Shown in pieces: positions 44,070 through 55,358 of a stretch of 64,000 bases of DNA. Positions within the stretch are counted from its first letter, which is position 1. Each line of letters starts with the position of its first letter. This DNA is from Salvelinus alpinus (Eukaryota; Chordata; Actinopteri; Salmoniformes; Salmonidae). The DNA is taken from contig NC_092099.1 in assembly GCF_045679555.1 (NCBI RefSeq), positions 14,212,076 to 14,276,075 on the forward strand. Reading direction: 5' to 3'. Below the pieces are notes generated by a model. It did no database searches and was not told the DNA's origin. It worked only from the letters and a program-made list of their open reading frames with translations. The translations under genes were made by a program, and so were the position numbers.

Positions 44070-44922
44070 GATGCTGTTGACTTACACTGTAGTCATTTAA
44101 TCAGTTTGATTTCAAGGGGGCTGTTTAACCCCAGGTTTTGATTCCATGGAGAATAACCAAAGATGCAAATTGTGAGGGGCTCATTCTGGAGCATTTGCTG
44201 TCATCAATAGCATGCAGAGATGTGTCCTCAGCTCACTGCAGTGTCATTAAACAGGTGCTTGCCAAGGTCGCTTATCATATGCAGGAGCATAACAAAGAGC
44301 CTGTAATGTCTCTGTCTGAGGCACAGATTTACATTAAGGATTACACAAACAAGCAGTTTGAAGTAAGCACCTTCCTCAGCGCAGCTCTGAAATAATAAAC
44401 AGTTATGTCAGGAGATCTTTGTTCTGGTTCTTTTTTCTCTGTCCCTTTCGCTTTTTGATGGATACAAAGTAGATCAGACAAATCCTTAAAACGCTATGCC
44501 TGGATAAATGGACCTTGTAAAATGTTTTTTAGTGACAGGTGGACAAAAATATCAAGACAAGATCAATTATGTTTATTCTGCTTTCTCTTTTGTTGCTTCC
44601 GTGTCGCCAGCATAGTACAGTACTCTAGTAATGATATGTCCTTTAATGTGCCACGTTCAATGTCACTACTTTAATACGCCTTTGTACTGCAGATTTCATT
44701 TCAGAATGTGTATCTCGGTTATTGTTATAGCTACCATAGGCATTAAGTATGCTATGTGGTCTTGTTTAATAGATAGTCCATTATGTTAATTAGATTGAAA
44801 TTGGAAATGTGTGCAGCAGAGTCTTACCATTTACTACCTCTGGCCCGTCATTGCAGTGTTTTATAAAGCACAAGGGTCTATAAAGTGGGTAGCTGTATGC
44901 CAAGTATGCTGTGTGTAGCCAA
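44070..44922. other. No recognised feature
   Basis: Includes an 85-codon chance frame at 44138-44395. I cannot match it to a known protein, and no flanking splice evidence makes it convincing. Confidence 0.4.
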
Positions 44923-44994
44923 AGCACTAGCAACATGCACTTTGTTAGGACTAGCAACATGAACTTTGTTAGCACTAGCAACATGCACTTTGTT
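44923..44994. repeat. Three tandem 24-bp units
   Basis: agcactagcaacatgcactttgtt (44923-44946) is repeated twice more with one to two changes, ending at 44994. Confidence 0.95.
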
Positions 44995-45674
44995 TTAGTC
45001 TGTAATAGACAGTAATTGCCCAATTATGCCAACTCCAGAGATTTCTAAACGTATCACTACCACTAATTAATAAGAATATTATCTTTATTACTGTACCAAC
45101 AACATGTAGTGTCATTTTTTTTGTGTTTGGTGAAGGTATATCAGGCTTGGTGTCAGAGTTATATTAATACACTGAATGGAGATGGACTCTTTCTAGACCT
45201 ATAGGGAAAGATTATGGCACTTTGTGGTTGGCAGCATTTAGCCATTTCCTAAATGCATTAGTCTGAGTCTAAGGCCTTGTGTGAGAGATACTGATTACAT
45301 CAGACTGCATTACTGTACAATCTGAGTAGATTCTCTCACGGAACTTCTGATACAGAAATGTATAGACTTTTCAATTATCCAAAATATCAAAATACTTTTT
45401 CAATGTCCCCGAGCTGGGTTTTTGAACAGCTGAGAACTCATACAATTCTGTATTAGTATTTATTTTATGGTGCACCCTACTGTGTGAAAGCTACGCTTAG
45501 TCTAGAGGCAGTACAAAGATAACTCTTATCAAAAGCTGCTGGTTATAACTGCTGAGTGCTGATTTTAGAGAAACTCTTAACACTACTTGATAAAACTTTA
45601 TATTCTTTGATTTAGCAGACGGGTGTGCTTGCTGAACCTATTAAGACCTATCTTTTTGTTCTGGCGTTAACATG

Positions 45675-45693
45675 TTATTTCTCTATTTTTCAG
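45675..45693 (+). other. B3GALT1: Splice acceptor before the B3GALT1 coding exon
   Basis: tatttctctatttttcag ends at 45693 after a pyrimidine-rich run. In mammals the B3GALT1 coding sequence sits in one exon preceded by non-coding 5' exons, so an acceptor about 240 bp before the start codon is expected. Without transcript data the exon start at 45694 is an inference. Confidence 0.5.
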
Positions 45694-45699
45694 ATGTAA

Positions 45700-45825
45700 A
45701 TGGAGATGCACAAGTGTCAAGAAGAAAAACAGGACATCTGCACGGTTTCAAACCGGATTTGCGTTAAAAGGCAAACAACGACATCCCATCACTTTCCTCT
45801 AAAACAATCCATTACTGACAATTAA
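45700..45825 (+). other. Upstream ORF of 41 codons in the putative B3GALT1 5' UTR
   Basis: ATG at 45700 (MEMHKCQEEK...) runs to TAA at 45823-45825. Its stop overlaps the next ATG (taATG at 45825), which opens a 33-codon frame ending at 45926. A third ATG at 45927 is out of frame and overlaps the B3GALT1 start. Relevance depends on whether this segment is in the mature mRNA. Confidence 0.4.
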
Positions 45826-45936
45826 TGTCAAGCAGCACATCAGTGCAGCATTATGCTGCCTTGCTGGAAGGAACACTGCTAATGGAAAGAAAGCCTTTTA
45901 AGATTCAATACATTAAATACATATAAATGCACCAGA

Positions 45937-46926
45937 ATGCCTTCAAAAGTCTCATGCTTGTACGTGTTGACGGTCGTTTGCTGGGCAAGTGCTCTTTGGT
46001 ACTTGGGTATATCCCGGCCGACATCCTCCTATGTCAGTGGGCAGATGTCTTTGCCGATCCGGAAGACTGTGAAAACCCTTAAGAACACTACGTTCAGCAA
46101 CATCCGGACGCGAACGCTGAACCCCCACGCCTTCGACTTTGTCATCAACGAGCCTAAGAAATGTGAGACCAACACGCCCTTCTTGGTCATCCTGATCAGC
46201 ACCACACACAAAGAGTTCGATGCCCGTCAGGCCATCCGGGAGACCTGGGGCGATGAGAGCACCTACAGCGACATCCGCATCATCACCCTCTTCCTGCTGG
46301 GCCGCAACACGGACGCTGTCCTCAACCAGATGGTGGAGCAGGAGAGCCAGATCTTCCACGACATTGTGGTGGAGGACTTCATAGACTCGTACCACAACCT
46401 CACCCTCAAGACCCTGATGGGCTTGCGCTGGGTGGCCACCTTCTGTTCCCAGGCCCAGTACGTCATGAAGACAGACAGCGACATTTTCGTCAACATGGAC
46501 AATCTGGTCTACAAGCTTCTGAAGCCCACCACCAAGCCCAAGAGGAGGTACTTCACGGGCTACGTCATCAACGGAGGTCCCATCAGAGACATGCGCAGTA
46601 AGTGGTACATGCCCAGAGACCTGTACCCCGAGGCTAAGTACCCCCCGTTCTGCTCGGGCACGGGGTACGTGTTCTCAGTGGACGTGGCTGAGCTGATCTA
46701 TAAGACCTCTCTGCACACCAGACTGCTCCACCTGGAGGATGTGTACGTGGGACTGTGTCTGAGGAAGCTAGGCATCCATCCCTATCAGAACAGTGGCTTC
46801 AATCACTGGAAAATGGCCTACAGCCTGTGTAGGTACCGTCGTGTTATCACTGTCCACCAGATTTCACCGGAAGAAATGCACCGGATCTGGAACGACATGT
46901 CCAGCAAGAAACACCTCAGATGCTAG
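45937..46926 (+). CDS. B3GALT1: Beta-1,3-galactosyltransferase 1 (B3GALT1), complete, single coding exon
   Basis: A Golgi type II membrane enzyme that transfers galactose from UDP-galactose in beta-1,3 linkage to terminal N-acetylglucosamine on glycans (family function). The 329-codon frame is intact, close to the 326 residues of the mammalian protein. A short cytoplasmic N-terminus precedes a membrane anchor at about residues 7-25 (CLYVLTVVCWASALWYLG), then a variable stem. The GT31 domain contains ISTTHKEFDARQAIRETWG, the metal-binding DSD (D180-S181-D182 in MKTDSDIFVN), GYVINGGPIRD, FCSGTGYVFS and the acidic EDVYVG (E267-D268). The last ~50 residues (NSGFNHWKMAYSLC ... SSKKHLRC) match the mammalian B3GALT1 end almost exactly. 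N-glycosylation sequons are at N50 and N154. Start chosen at 45937 by homology of MPSKVSCLYVLT. The GC-rich codon use contrasts with the AT-rich flanks. Salmonids may carry a second ohnolog. Confidence 0.97.
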   Translation: MPSKVSCLYVLTVVCWASALWYLGISRPTSSYVSGQMSLPIRKTVKTLKNTTFSNIRTRTLNPHAFDFVINEPKKCETNTPFLVILISTTHKEFDARQAIRETWGDESTYSDIRIITLFLLGRNTDAVLNQMVEQESQIFHDIVVEDFIDSYHNLTLKTLMGLRWVATFCSQAQYVMKTDSDIFVNMDNLVYKLLKPTTKPKRRYFTGYVINGGPIRDMRSKWYMPRDLYPEAKYPPFCSGTGYVFSVDVAELIYKTSLHTRLLHLEDVYVGLCLRKLGIHPYQNSGFNHWKMAYSLCRYRRVITVHQISPEEMHRIWNDMSSKKHLRC

Positions 46927-48254
46927 CACCTGAGGACAACTTGGACCCTTCTTCTGTTTTTTTTTAAATTATCTCTCAACCGGTGTGCTAACAAAGTTGT
47001 TTTCATTTTCTGACAACATTAGTTCTCTATAGGCTACTAGTATACTTCTACTGAATCCAATGTAGCTGTTGGGTGCATGAGGCTTGTAAAGTGCATGTTC
47101 TCATTCAAACACACACTAAGATAGTGTTGTTACTAGTCATTTTGTAATCTCTGGTCTAGAGCTATAGACTTCAACAACTCATTTTGATGAACATTTACTC
47201 TGTACATTTACAGGTGAAACCAGAGAGGTATTATTGAAAGAAAAAATGATGTATATGTCAGTGTAAGTGTCTATCTACTTTCTGCCAAGTTCTCATGCTG
47301 TTTTGGGGATGGTACTTCCTTACAGCGGGACAAAGGCTCAACCACATCATGTCTCATCCCTCCTACCAGACTTATGGATGGTCAACAGTTGTAGGCTACA
47401 CCATAGAACATGCAAATAATGCTGCAACAATGACAACAACAATATCTATATTCTGCAAACGTAGACCAAGTGCGAATGTTAATTGTTATTTTCTATTGTT
47501 GCCATTTAATAAGAAATGAATACATCTCTGCTGGATGTACTTTATCACTATTGATAGTGATGTTCACTATTACCCAGTGTTCAAACTACATGTGTGGTTC
47601 AAACAGATGTTATAAATGTGAATTTTCTTGGATATCTTTGTTTACATATTGGTGTAAATGTAACTGCCTCTTCATCTGAGAAGAGACAGGATAATGCTTT
47701 TTACATTTAGATGTCATTTATCATTTTTACTCAAATTATTTTCTTACAGTGTACTTTAAGTATTTAATGGTGTCATGCTCCATGCTTCTGATAAAACTGG
47801 CTACTATTACTGTACTCTACGTAGTAATGAATGAATACTGTACTCTACGTATTCATTACCACTACCAAGTATCAACAGACATTACATATCATCTTGTGCA
47901 AGTGACAATTTACATAGTAACTTTTATCTAAATTCCCAAGTGAATCTATTATAATGTGTATTTGGCATATCTTTACTGAATCACTGCTATTGAAATAATG
48001 GGAAATAATTCAATTTTCTGGAACTTGGATAGCTGTTATGGCCCAAATGTAATTTTCAAGTGTTTATTATTATTTTTTAAGTATTTAGTATTATAAGCTA
48101 TTGTGACATTTGACTGTGAAAGTATAAAGATATATCCTGAAGGAGGTTGTTGTGATATAAAGTATGTTTTTTACATAAAAAATATTCATACTTGAAAAGT
48201 AATGAAACCTATTCAATGCCTTGTATATTTGGTGACCCTTAAGAGAAAGGGGAT
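46927..48254 (+). other. Probable B3GALT1 3' UTR and downstream sequence
   Basis: AT-rich and free of recognised transposons, which fits a long 3' UTR. A candidate polyadenylation signal aataaa occurs much farther right, near 48750; I cannot place the true end. Short frames are chance. Confidence 0.4.
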
Positions 48255-48494
48255 ACCTACTCAATTGCACAATTGAATACATTCAACTGAAATGTGTCTT
48301 CTGCATTTAACCCTACCACTCTGAATCAGAGAGGTGCGTTAATCGACGTTATCGGCGCCCAGTTGTTGTTGGGGGTTAACTGCCTTGCAAAAGGGTAAAA
48401 CCGCAGATTTTCTCCACCTTGCCAGCTTGAGGGTTCAAACCAGCAACATTTTGGTTACTGGCCCAATGCTCTTAACCACTAGGCTACCTGCCAC
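48255..48494 (-). repeat. tRNA-SINE-derived repeat fragment
   Basis: On - it starts ggtagcctagtggttaagag with the cagtaaccaaaatgttgctgg box B-like segment, resembling the HpaI head. It then continues into a different body: ctgaatcagagaggtgcg and gtcttctgcatttaaccc on +. It is likely a separate salmonid SINE or composite type sharing the HpaI head. Confidence 0.75.
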
Positions 48495-48876
48495 ATTCAT
48501 GTTGATTACATTTGTTTAGGGGTTAGATTTGTTGAATTACTGCTACTTGTATGGATTTTCATGTTCATCTAATGTTATATTCATCAACAAACTCGAGTAC
48601 CATCCACAAAATTACATCCAGCAGAAAATATTTTCATAGTTCCATGTAAAAGAGGGCATTTGTAACATCCACATCAGTGGATCTAGCCAGTTCAATTCAC
48701 CTTAGGTATCTTCCAAACATCAACATGCCAAATACTGTAACTTGTATGTAATAAATGGAGACACTATTTGGCTGAAAGGACACCTCACCGCCTTTTCCAT
48801 ACAGACTCGGGAGAATTGACCTTCACAAGGTTGCTTAACCTGTTCTAATTCACATTAGCACATTGTAATGTTAACA
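48495..48876. other. No recognised repeat; possibly distal 3' UTR
   Basis: Non-coding. Contains tgtaataaatgg near 48747-48758, the best polyadenylation-like motif downstream of B3GALT1. Confidence 0.35.
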
Positions 48877-49002
48877 TTTACAGTTTAGTAATTTAGCACT
48901 CTTATCGAGAGCGACTTACAAGAGCAATTTTGATTAAGTGCCAGATTTTTCACCTCGTTGGCTCGGGGTTCTCTTCGTAACCGCTAGGCTACCTGCCACC
49001 CA
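48877..49002 (-). repeat. Fragment of a widespread teleost SINE-like repeat
   Basis: tttagcactcttatcgagagcgacttaca on + is the common fish repeat motif (tttagcagacgctcttatccagagcgactta type). It is followed by gctcggggttc.. and ccgctaggctacctgccacc, a SINE head in reverse. Confidence 0.65.
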
Positions 49003-49119
49003 TGTTTTGTATTATGACACTCCGCTTTGTACAGAATTACTTCAGTTAGGTAACGTTTATGAAAATCAACATATCTATTGCAGCTAAATCAATACCAAAT
49101 CAACTCAACACAACTTTAG

Positions 49120-50544
49120 TTTTAATAATATCAATTTTATTTGTTGCTCCTCTGCAGGAATTCTTTTATCAGCCGATTACAGAAAGGGAACAAAGATAAT
49201 ATGCGTAAATGGTACAACTACTGTACATAGAAAACACAATAACTTACCTTTTAAAATAAAGTATTTAGAACAAGTTAATATTTATTTACCACTTCAATAC
49301 TTTAGAAAATAATTTAGAGCTACTGTACTTGTTTGGACAAACGAATGGCTCATCAACCTTTCAATAGTTTCCTTTGGGTTTCGTTTGCAGATGCGTTGTT
49401 AAACAGCACATTTCAGAGAATAATGTGTAGGAAAAACCATCTTGTAGTGCAGTAAGACAGAGCAAAAAACTGCATTTTTCACGATTTTATCAATGAATTT
49501 GGCTTTGGAAAACACATTAACTGAAGCATATTACAGAATTAAGGTTTGGGTTATGGTTCAAATCACCATTATGTAATGACAAAGAATACAGGTTAAATTC
49601 TCATTACAATTCATAACACAAGTCTCCCAGGGCTAAGCATTGTTTTGTCAGGTGCATATACTCTGCCCCAAAAGTGCATTGTAGCTTGTCCTTAACTATT
49701 GACTTGAGAAAATCCTACCATTGAGTTGTATCACTGCTGGAATATAGGCATGTATGTTTGTGAAATGGTCCAAACAAACCAACATGAACAAGTTCTGCTG
49801 TTCTCGGTCTCACACATTACCTACGTTCTTAGGCACAGATCAATGAACAAGGCACCTCTAGCATTTTTAAGCATCAACACTGTCTTATGAAGAGGCAGCA
49901 CATTTTACACGTCAGCAGGCTTCCGTCACTTTCACCGAAAATGGGTCCCATAAATGTATTGGTTTACTATCATCTATACACAGTACAGTTAATTCCTTTT
50001 AAAACATTCATTATGTTTATCACAAAAATGTGCTTTTTTTCCATCAATAAAATAAATTGTACATTCTGAACAGGGACTACAATACAGACCTCTGAGGAAC
50101 AGTTCTTTATCTCAAATGAGTGGTCTGAAATGGAAGTTGAAGAATATATTTTTCACTGTGAAAACACAACAGTGAGAAACAAATAAAAGGCATTCTCAAT
50201 GTAATAAATAATAGTAAGAGCCAGAGGTAACATGATAAAAATTAAAAACACAACTCCTAAGCCACTTTGTTTTATCCTCAGCTACTACCGCCTGTGTATA
50301 TCTTTAGTTTCCTGGGCTGAAACCTGGTCCTTCCGCTGGTCTGGCCTGGGTGGGGGTTCTTGGCGGTGGAATGTCGTCGGGGAGAGGGGGCTAGCTGAAC
50401 TGTGACAAAGCTGGGCATCAGGGCAGGGAGGGGAGAATGGAAGAAAGGGAGAAAGGGGTGTGTCTGGTGCTTCTCGGTCTGTCTGTCTGTCTGCTCTGAC
50501 CCACCTCCTCCATCTCAACCGCTTTGGCCATGATGAGGGGGGCA
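49120..50544 (-). other. STK39: Probable STK39 3' UTR
   Basis: Transposon-free sequence between the STK39 stop codon (50545-50547) and a - strand AATAAA signal at 49136-49141. A 1.4 kb 3' UTR is plausible for this gene. The end point is inferred from that one signal; other AATAAA motifs occur on both strands (for example near 50045). Confidence 0.4.
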
Positions 50545-50619
50545 TCAGCTAACACTCAGCTGGGCGAAGCCGATCAGCTTCACGTCGTCTGCGATCTCCG
50601 TGTCGTCACAACCAGAAAC
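50545..50619 (-). CDS. STK39: STK39 (SPAK) last coding exon
   Basis: The - strand reads cctccatcag|GTTTCTGG... and encodes VSGCDDTEIADDVKLIGFAQ then LSVS and TGA (50545-50547), 24 codons plus stop. KLIGFAQLSVS is the exact C-terminus of vertebrate SPAK, a Ste20-type kinase that phosphorylates SLC12 cation-chloride cotransporters (NKCC, NCC, KCC) downstream of WNK kinases. This is the end of the conserved C-terminal (CCT) domain, which binds RFxV/I motifs in WNKs and cotransporters. The acceptor AG is at 50620-50621 after a pyrimidine-rich tract. Phase joins cleanly (phase 0) with the exon at 52625. Confidence 0.93.
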   Translation of the reverse strand, partial: VSGCDDTEIADDVKLIGFAQLSVS

Positions 50620-52624
50620 CTGATGGAGGAACAGATTAAAAGGGTTGGCTGGGGACCATAAGATCCTACCAGCCACCTACACAGCAAGATCACCAGACAT
50701 AATCCAACACCCAGTGAACAGCTGTACCCTAACAATAAGGATCGGTTTTGTCACTGATCCTACTTTAAGTAGTAAGCTTCTGTTTAACGGATTCATATTA
50801 TTTGTGACGTGTTTGGTCTTAAATCCTTTACAGCCAAGAACAAAAGTTGAGCACAGGAGAGATGTGTCCTCTTGTAACAGGACACGAGAGCACGGTAGAG
50901 GAATTACTGTCCTTCAAAAGATGATACGCCAATGAAACATTTATGGAGAGAGCTTTCGCAGGTATCTACAGTATTTTTCCCTACAGCCAAGATAGAACAA
51001 TGTTATTCATCCATTTAATAATAGAACACGCCTCATATCCTCAGAGATGGCGTCTTAACAGCTCTTTCAATTACTACATCAAGTTATTTCCCATTACTGT
51101 TGTGACTAGAACCATGTCTCTAGACATCATGTGGAACAAACGATGCAAAACGCACAATGATAATTGCCCTTCAGGTATTCATTTCATCGATTCATTAATA
51201 ATAGTATGATGCGACAGCTTTCCACTGTGACTGGTTGCAGAACAATCCACAGCACTCTTCTGTGTTATGTGCGTTATACTGAAAAATAATGTTCTTTGTT
51301 AAAAGCTCTATGACTATGTGGTACAGGTCTCTGTTGCGTTTAATTAGGATGATATGGGCAGTCCTTAAAACAAGGCTTTTTATAAGTACAGGACTTCTAA
51401 AAAGATGGTTATAGCAGGCATGCCTTTCTTTTTTTTACGAAACACATAATTACTTTGTCTGCACTTGCGTCACTGGCACTGATTACTCCACTAAAGCCCT
51501 CCAAAAACGAGAGAAAAGCGCTGATGAAATACAAGTTGTATTTTATCGACAGGTTCACTTGAGAGAGAGTTTCTACTGCTAAATTCTAAACTAATTATGC
51601 TCCTATGCTTGCCCCACAAGTAGGCCTTATTACTGGCAACATGCATTCAGATTGGTTTGAATGGAGTCCCTGCGAGCAAATCGATATCTCTTTTTCACTT
51701 CACTATCCCCCCTGGAAGTGGTACAGTGTGAGTCAGTGGCCCAATATCTGCCCGCCTCCAGCAATTTACAGCGGAGCATGGAGAGGGGCTCTGTCTCTCC
51801 CCGGCGTCTGTGGCTGCAGCTGTCTGTGTAGAGGCCGCAAACATAATTCAGTGTTTCTGGTCGATATTTGGAGTTGAGTGGCTCTGTGTGACTTTGTGCC
51901 GCCTGGACTAGAGCAGTGTGTTAACAAATAGAAGTGGGAAAGTGCTCTGGCCAATATATATATATACACACCCGGCCAGGCCCCAGCCAGCAGCACAGTC
52001 TGCCTGCTGCCCCACTAAGTCCTCTGATGCAGTTCTGCACTCCAGAGAGTCTCCAGCGACATTCACCATCTGCCGATAAGACATGGCAGAAAGGGCGGAC
52101 AGTGATGTACTGTGACCCACCGCACAGATGTTGTTTACCACATCCACGCCATCTAAAAGGGCGGTAAAAAAATAGCCCTAACACTACGGCAAACCACCCG
52201 GGATTGTCATTAATTGCTTCCTTTTAATTATTCTCCGTAGAGAAATTGAATTGTTTTGCTCGGTGTGGATCAATGTAAATCCCATCGCGCCGTGCACGGA
52301 GGAAAGCATACGTGCAGATTAGGAGCGTCACCCATCAGTTACTCCACTTAAAAGGACAAAGCCAGTTCTGCGACACGCCTGTCATCACAGATTTCTCCCC
52401 TTCTCTAGCACCACTGCTCATTTGGGATTTGAACGGTGTGCCTATTTCCAGACATCACAACCCTAGAGCATTGTCCTTTAATACACATATTATGACGGTC
52501 TATTTTCTCAAATCAATCCGTCGGTGTGATGTAACGTTGTGGTTTTCTGGAAGCATCCCTCTCTTATTTCACGCAGCTATCTTGAGACATGAGGTGGTGT
52601 GACATTTATCATCTGGGTACTCAC
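50620..52624 (-). other. STK39: STK39 last intron (2005 bp)
   Basis: Bounded by donor gtgagtac (52617-52624 on -) and acceptor ttcctccatcag. Free of recognised transposons, apart from a (TA)n run near 51955. Confidence 0.85.
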
Positions 52625-52689
52625 CAGTTTAAAGGTCAACACTTTGTAGGTAGTCGGGTCATCTACAATCTTCTGAAGGTTAGCAGCAA
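52625..52689 (-). CDS. STK39: STK39 (SPAK) penultimate coding exon
   Basis: 65 nt on -: acceptor aacttgcag, then codons giving (V)[21 protein letters not shown], then donor gtgagtac. [10 protein letters not shown] and LTFKL are hallmark CCT-domain residues of SPAK/OSR1. It begins in phase with the last base of the 53027 exon (G + TT = Val) and ends on a codon boundary. The DDPTTYKV segment differs from mammalian SPAK, a variable spot. Part of the peptide-binding CCT domain. Confidence 0.93.
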
Positions 52690-53026
52690 CTGCAAGTTAA
52701 TGTTATATATAAAGAATGCAAGCGTTAATAGTGTTATTACACAGTCACATCAGATAATCACAGATCATAGTAATGAATCAAGACCGTACGGCGCTGCTCT
52801 TATGCTTCACATTGACTTTGAGAGGGATATGATTCTTTTGAAAATACCAGACCGGGGTCAAATACATTTGTCAAATCCCTTCCAAATACTTTTAACTGTG
52901 CTTGATTTAGTTTGCCCAGTAAAATAGTCCCAGACGTACAAACTCCAAGCTAAATCAAGCACACCTCATGCGGAAAATACACCCTAAGCCCTGCAGTATA
53001 ACAGAAAACAAGGATGAGACATTTAC
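52690..53026 (-). other. STK39: STK39 intron (337 bp)
   Basis: Donor gtaaat at 53021-53026 and acceptor AG at 52690-52691, both on -. No repeats. Confidence 0.85.
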
Positions 53027-53095
53027 CGGCAGCAACATCGTGTCCATTGACAAGACCAGCTGAGAAAAGTTCCTGGGAAACCCCAATAGCAGTGT
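53027..53095 (-). CDS. STK39: STK39 (SPAK) coding exon, CCT domain middle part
   Basis: 69 nt on -: acceptor tctctccatag, codons for (D)TAIGVSQELFSAGLVNGHDV then AA and a phase-1 G, donor gtaaat. GVSQELFSAGLV.GHDV is diagnostic of SPAK: the CCT domain segment after the FEFTPGRD strand. Phase is consistent on both sides (2 nt completing the Asp codon on the left; 1 nt begins the next Val). Mammals have [10 protein letters not shown] where this copy reads [10 protein letters not shown]. Confidence 0.93.
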
Positions 53096-53238
53096 CTATG
53101 GAGAGACACACAGTAATAGAACCAGGTGAGAAGTAAACATGTGACCAACGGTACTATAGTACACTTAATACCAAATACAATAAGGGGCACTAATAACAAC
53201 ATTATAACATGAGCTTCTTCACTTTGTGCAGCTTTTAC
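53096..53238 (-). other. STK39: STK39 intron (143 bp)
   Basis: A very short intron between donor gtaaaagc (53231-53238) and acceptor AG at 53096-53097 on -. Confidence 0.85.
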
Positions 53239-53291
53239 CTCGGCCAGGAGTGAACTCAAACCGGATGTCATTCAACTCCTTCCTGGAGTTC
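53239..53291 (-). CDS. STK39: STK39 (SPAK) coding exon, start of the CCT domain part in this window
   Basis: 53 nt on -: acceptor ctctcttcttag, then a single base completing an Arg codon, then NSRKELNDIRFEFTPGR and the first base of Asp, then donor gtaaaagc. RKELNDIRFEFTPGRD is the conserved opening of the SPAK/OSR1 CCT domain that contacts RFxV peptides. The preceding exon (mammalian LVLRLR region) was not found to the right within the window, so the next intron is longer than 10.7 kb. Confidence 0.92.
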
Positions 53292-55258
53292 CTAAGAAGA
53301 GAGATGAGAAGCTGATTAGTATAAGATGTGACCATGGAACCCAACAGGCTGTCCTCCATAGGAACAGACAGGAGGTCCAGGACCTAGTTAGTCTGGTCCC
53401 AGATCTGTTTGTGCTTTAAGACAACTATGGCATGACAATAGTCAGATGAGCTGGCTGCAGCGCAAACAAATCTGGGACCAGGCCAAGAGTCCCTGAACGG
53501 TCTATTTCATTTAGACTGTCTGAGGAGGCTCCTGACAAGCGGACCCCAAGGAATAGTGGAATGGAAAAAGACAGCCTGGCTGCCACATCCACACTTTAAC
53601 ACTACAAGTCTCTAGGCTTAACACACTGGGTCATGTTAAGCAGATCAATGTTGTTTTCTTACTAAGTCAGTGTTACTACTAGCTACTGTAATATCATCCT
53701 GTATTTACTGACAACACAGTTGGTGAAGAATTAGTGCGGAAATGTTAATCCTTGCATGTGTCTTGTGCATATTAAATAGGCAGCATTGTAAGCTCAATAA
53801 ATACATGATTTTATGATGCATTGTAAGTCTTGTGTAGGGTTCCAAAGAACAGCTGACTGATGGTTACAGTAAACACCATGTTTATAGTGCCTCGGCCAAA
53901 CCCTCACTCTGCTCTGTGTACCAGTGGGGCACATACATACAGTATATAGCCTTTTGCGGTGACAACGTCATCAAACCAGCAGGTGAAATGAATATCTTAG
54001 ATGGCAGAAATGCAAATGTAGAAGTTCTCTCTGCACAGGCAATAGAAGGCTAACATGATTATGCAAAATATATATATATATCAGCAGGAAAAGAGTCCAT
54101 TACAGAGAATGTCAATGGGTTCCATGAAGTAGATATTGTAACTGTGCTAATGCAATCACGTACTTGCGACTGTGGAAGAGTGACAGATTTGGACATTTGA
54201 TTTGAAGTGTTCTTGCAGTGGAATGACCAGAATAAGGAAATACATATTTCCAGCAATATCTCATGCCCATTTGAATCACTATGGTTACATGTACTATGTT
54301 TAAAGTCACTCAAACAGTGTAATTGTTGTTGTCCGTCGAAATACAAAAGTCCGAACATATTTTAGATGACCGACAAACATGTTCACCAGCCTCCTTTGAA
54401 TTAAACCATAATTACATTTTCACAAGGACTTGAAGTCATTGGTAAAGCTAATATGAGTTATAATTAATAAAAGCATGTCTGAGGTACACTACTGCCTGAA
54501 GTGTTTCCACAATCTCAATGTCCTTGACCTTTTTATATAGCTCTGGTTTAGGAGAAGAAAACAGATGAATTCCTCCATGAAGGCGATCTGGGGGATTTTC
54601 ATATTTGTCACCTGTACATGATTGATCCTTTACGGAGGTCAGATGAAGTGTTGGAACGCAGCTGAAACAGAGAATATTGAAGCTCAGTTGCAATTGTATT
54701 ATTGGTCTTATGTAAAACGTGTAGAATCTTTTCTTCATCCAGAGGGTGATAGAAGTAAAATAGCAGAAGGTTGGCTGAGGATAATGGTGTAAAAAGGGCT
54801 TTAGTAGTTCCGCATTTTAATGTAGAGCTCACATATGGCTCAGAACTACCGCAGCCTATTCATTTATACAGCTTTCTTATGCAGCAACTTCAATCCAGCA
54901 AGACAAGATGACGCCTTTCCTAAGAAACTGTATGATAGGACACATTAAGTAAAACGTCCATCCGCATGTCTATCCTGTGTTAATATACGCTGTGCAACCC
55001 CCGGGGTAAATTCTCTCTAACGTTTCCATTAATACAGTACATGGTGAATTTAGTCCTAAAAACTACTCCCTACACAATGGCTGATGGGTGTGACAGATTT
55101 TGTACACAGTGTCGTGGGAGTGGATTCATTTGGGCTGTAATTATGCTGCATAAATCCCATCCATCTAAACCCACCTGCTAGCCCCTGATTCACATTACAC
55201 AGGAAATGTTGCATGTAAGGAACATGCTCCGACACATCATTGAGGGCTGATTTAGTTC
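53292..55258 (-). other. STK39: STK39 intron, left part; no feature recognised
   Basis: AT-rich non-coding sequence with a (TA)n run near 54068. No further STK39 exon seen. Confidence 0.6.
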
Positions 55259-55272
55259 TGAGAGAGAGAGAG

Positions 55273-55356
<84 letters not shown>
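55259..55356. repeat. (GA)n microsatellite, ~98 bp
   Basis: An almost perfect run of ag repeats with one interruption (gagcgag near 55274). It generates a spurious Ser-Leu repeat frame on the other strand. Confidence 0.98.

Positions 55357-55358
<2 letters not shown>

Noticed and set aside
44138..44395. 85-codon + frame as a possible exon or gene
   Set aside because: No recognisable domain and no convincing splice or promoter context.
45952..46395. 147-codon frame antisense to B3GALT1
   Set aside because: It lies fully within the coding exon on the other strand and arises from the GC-rich codon use of B3GALT1.
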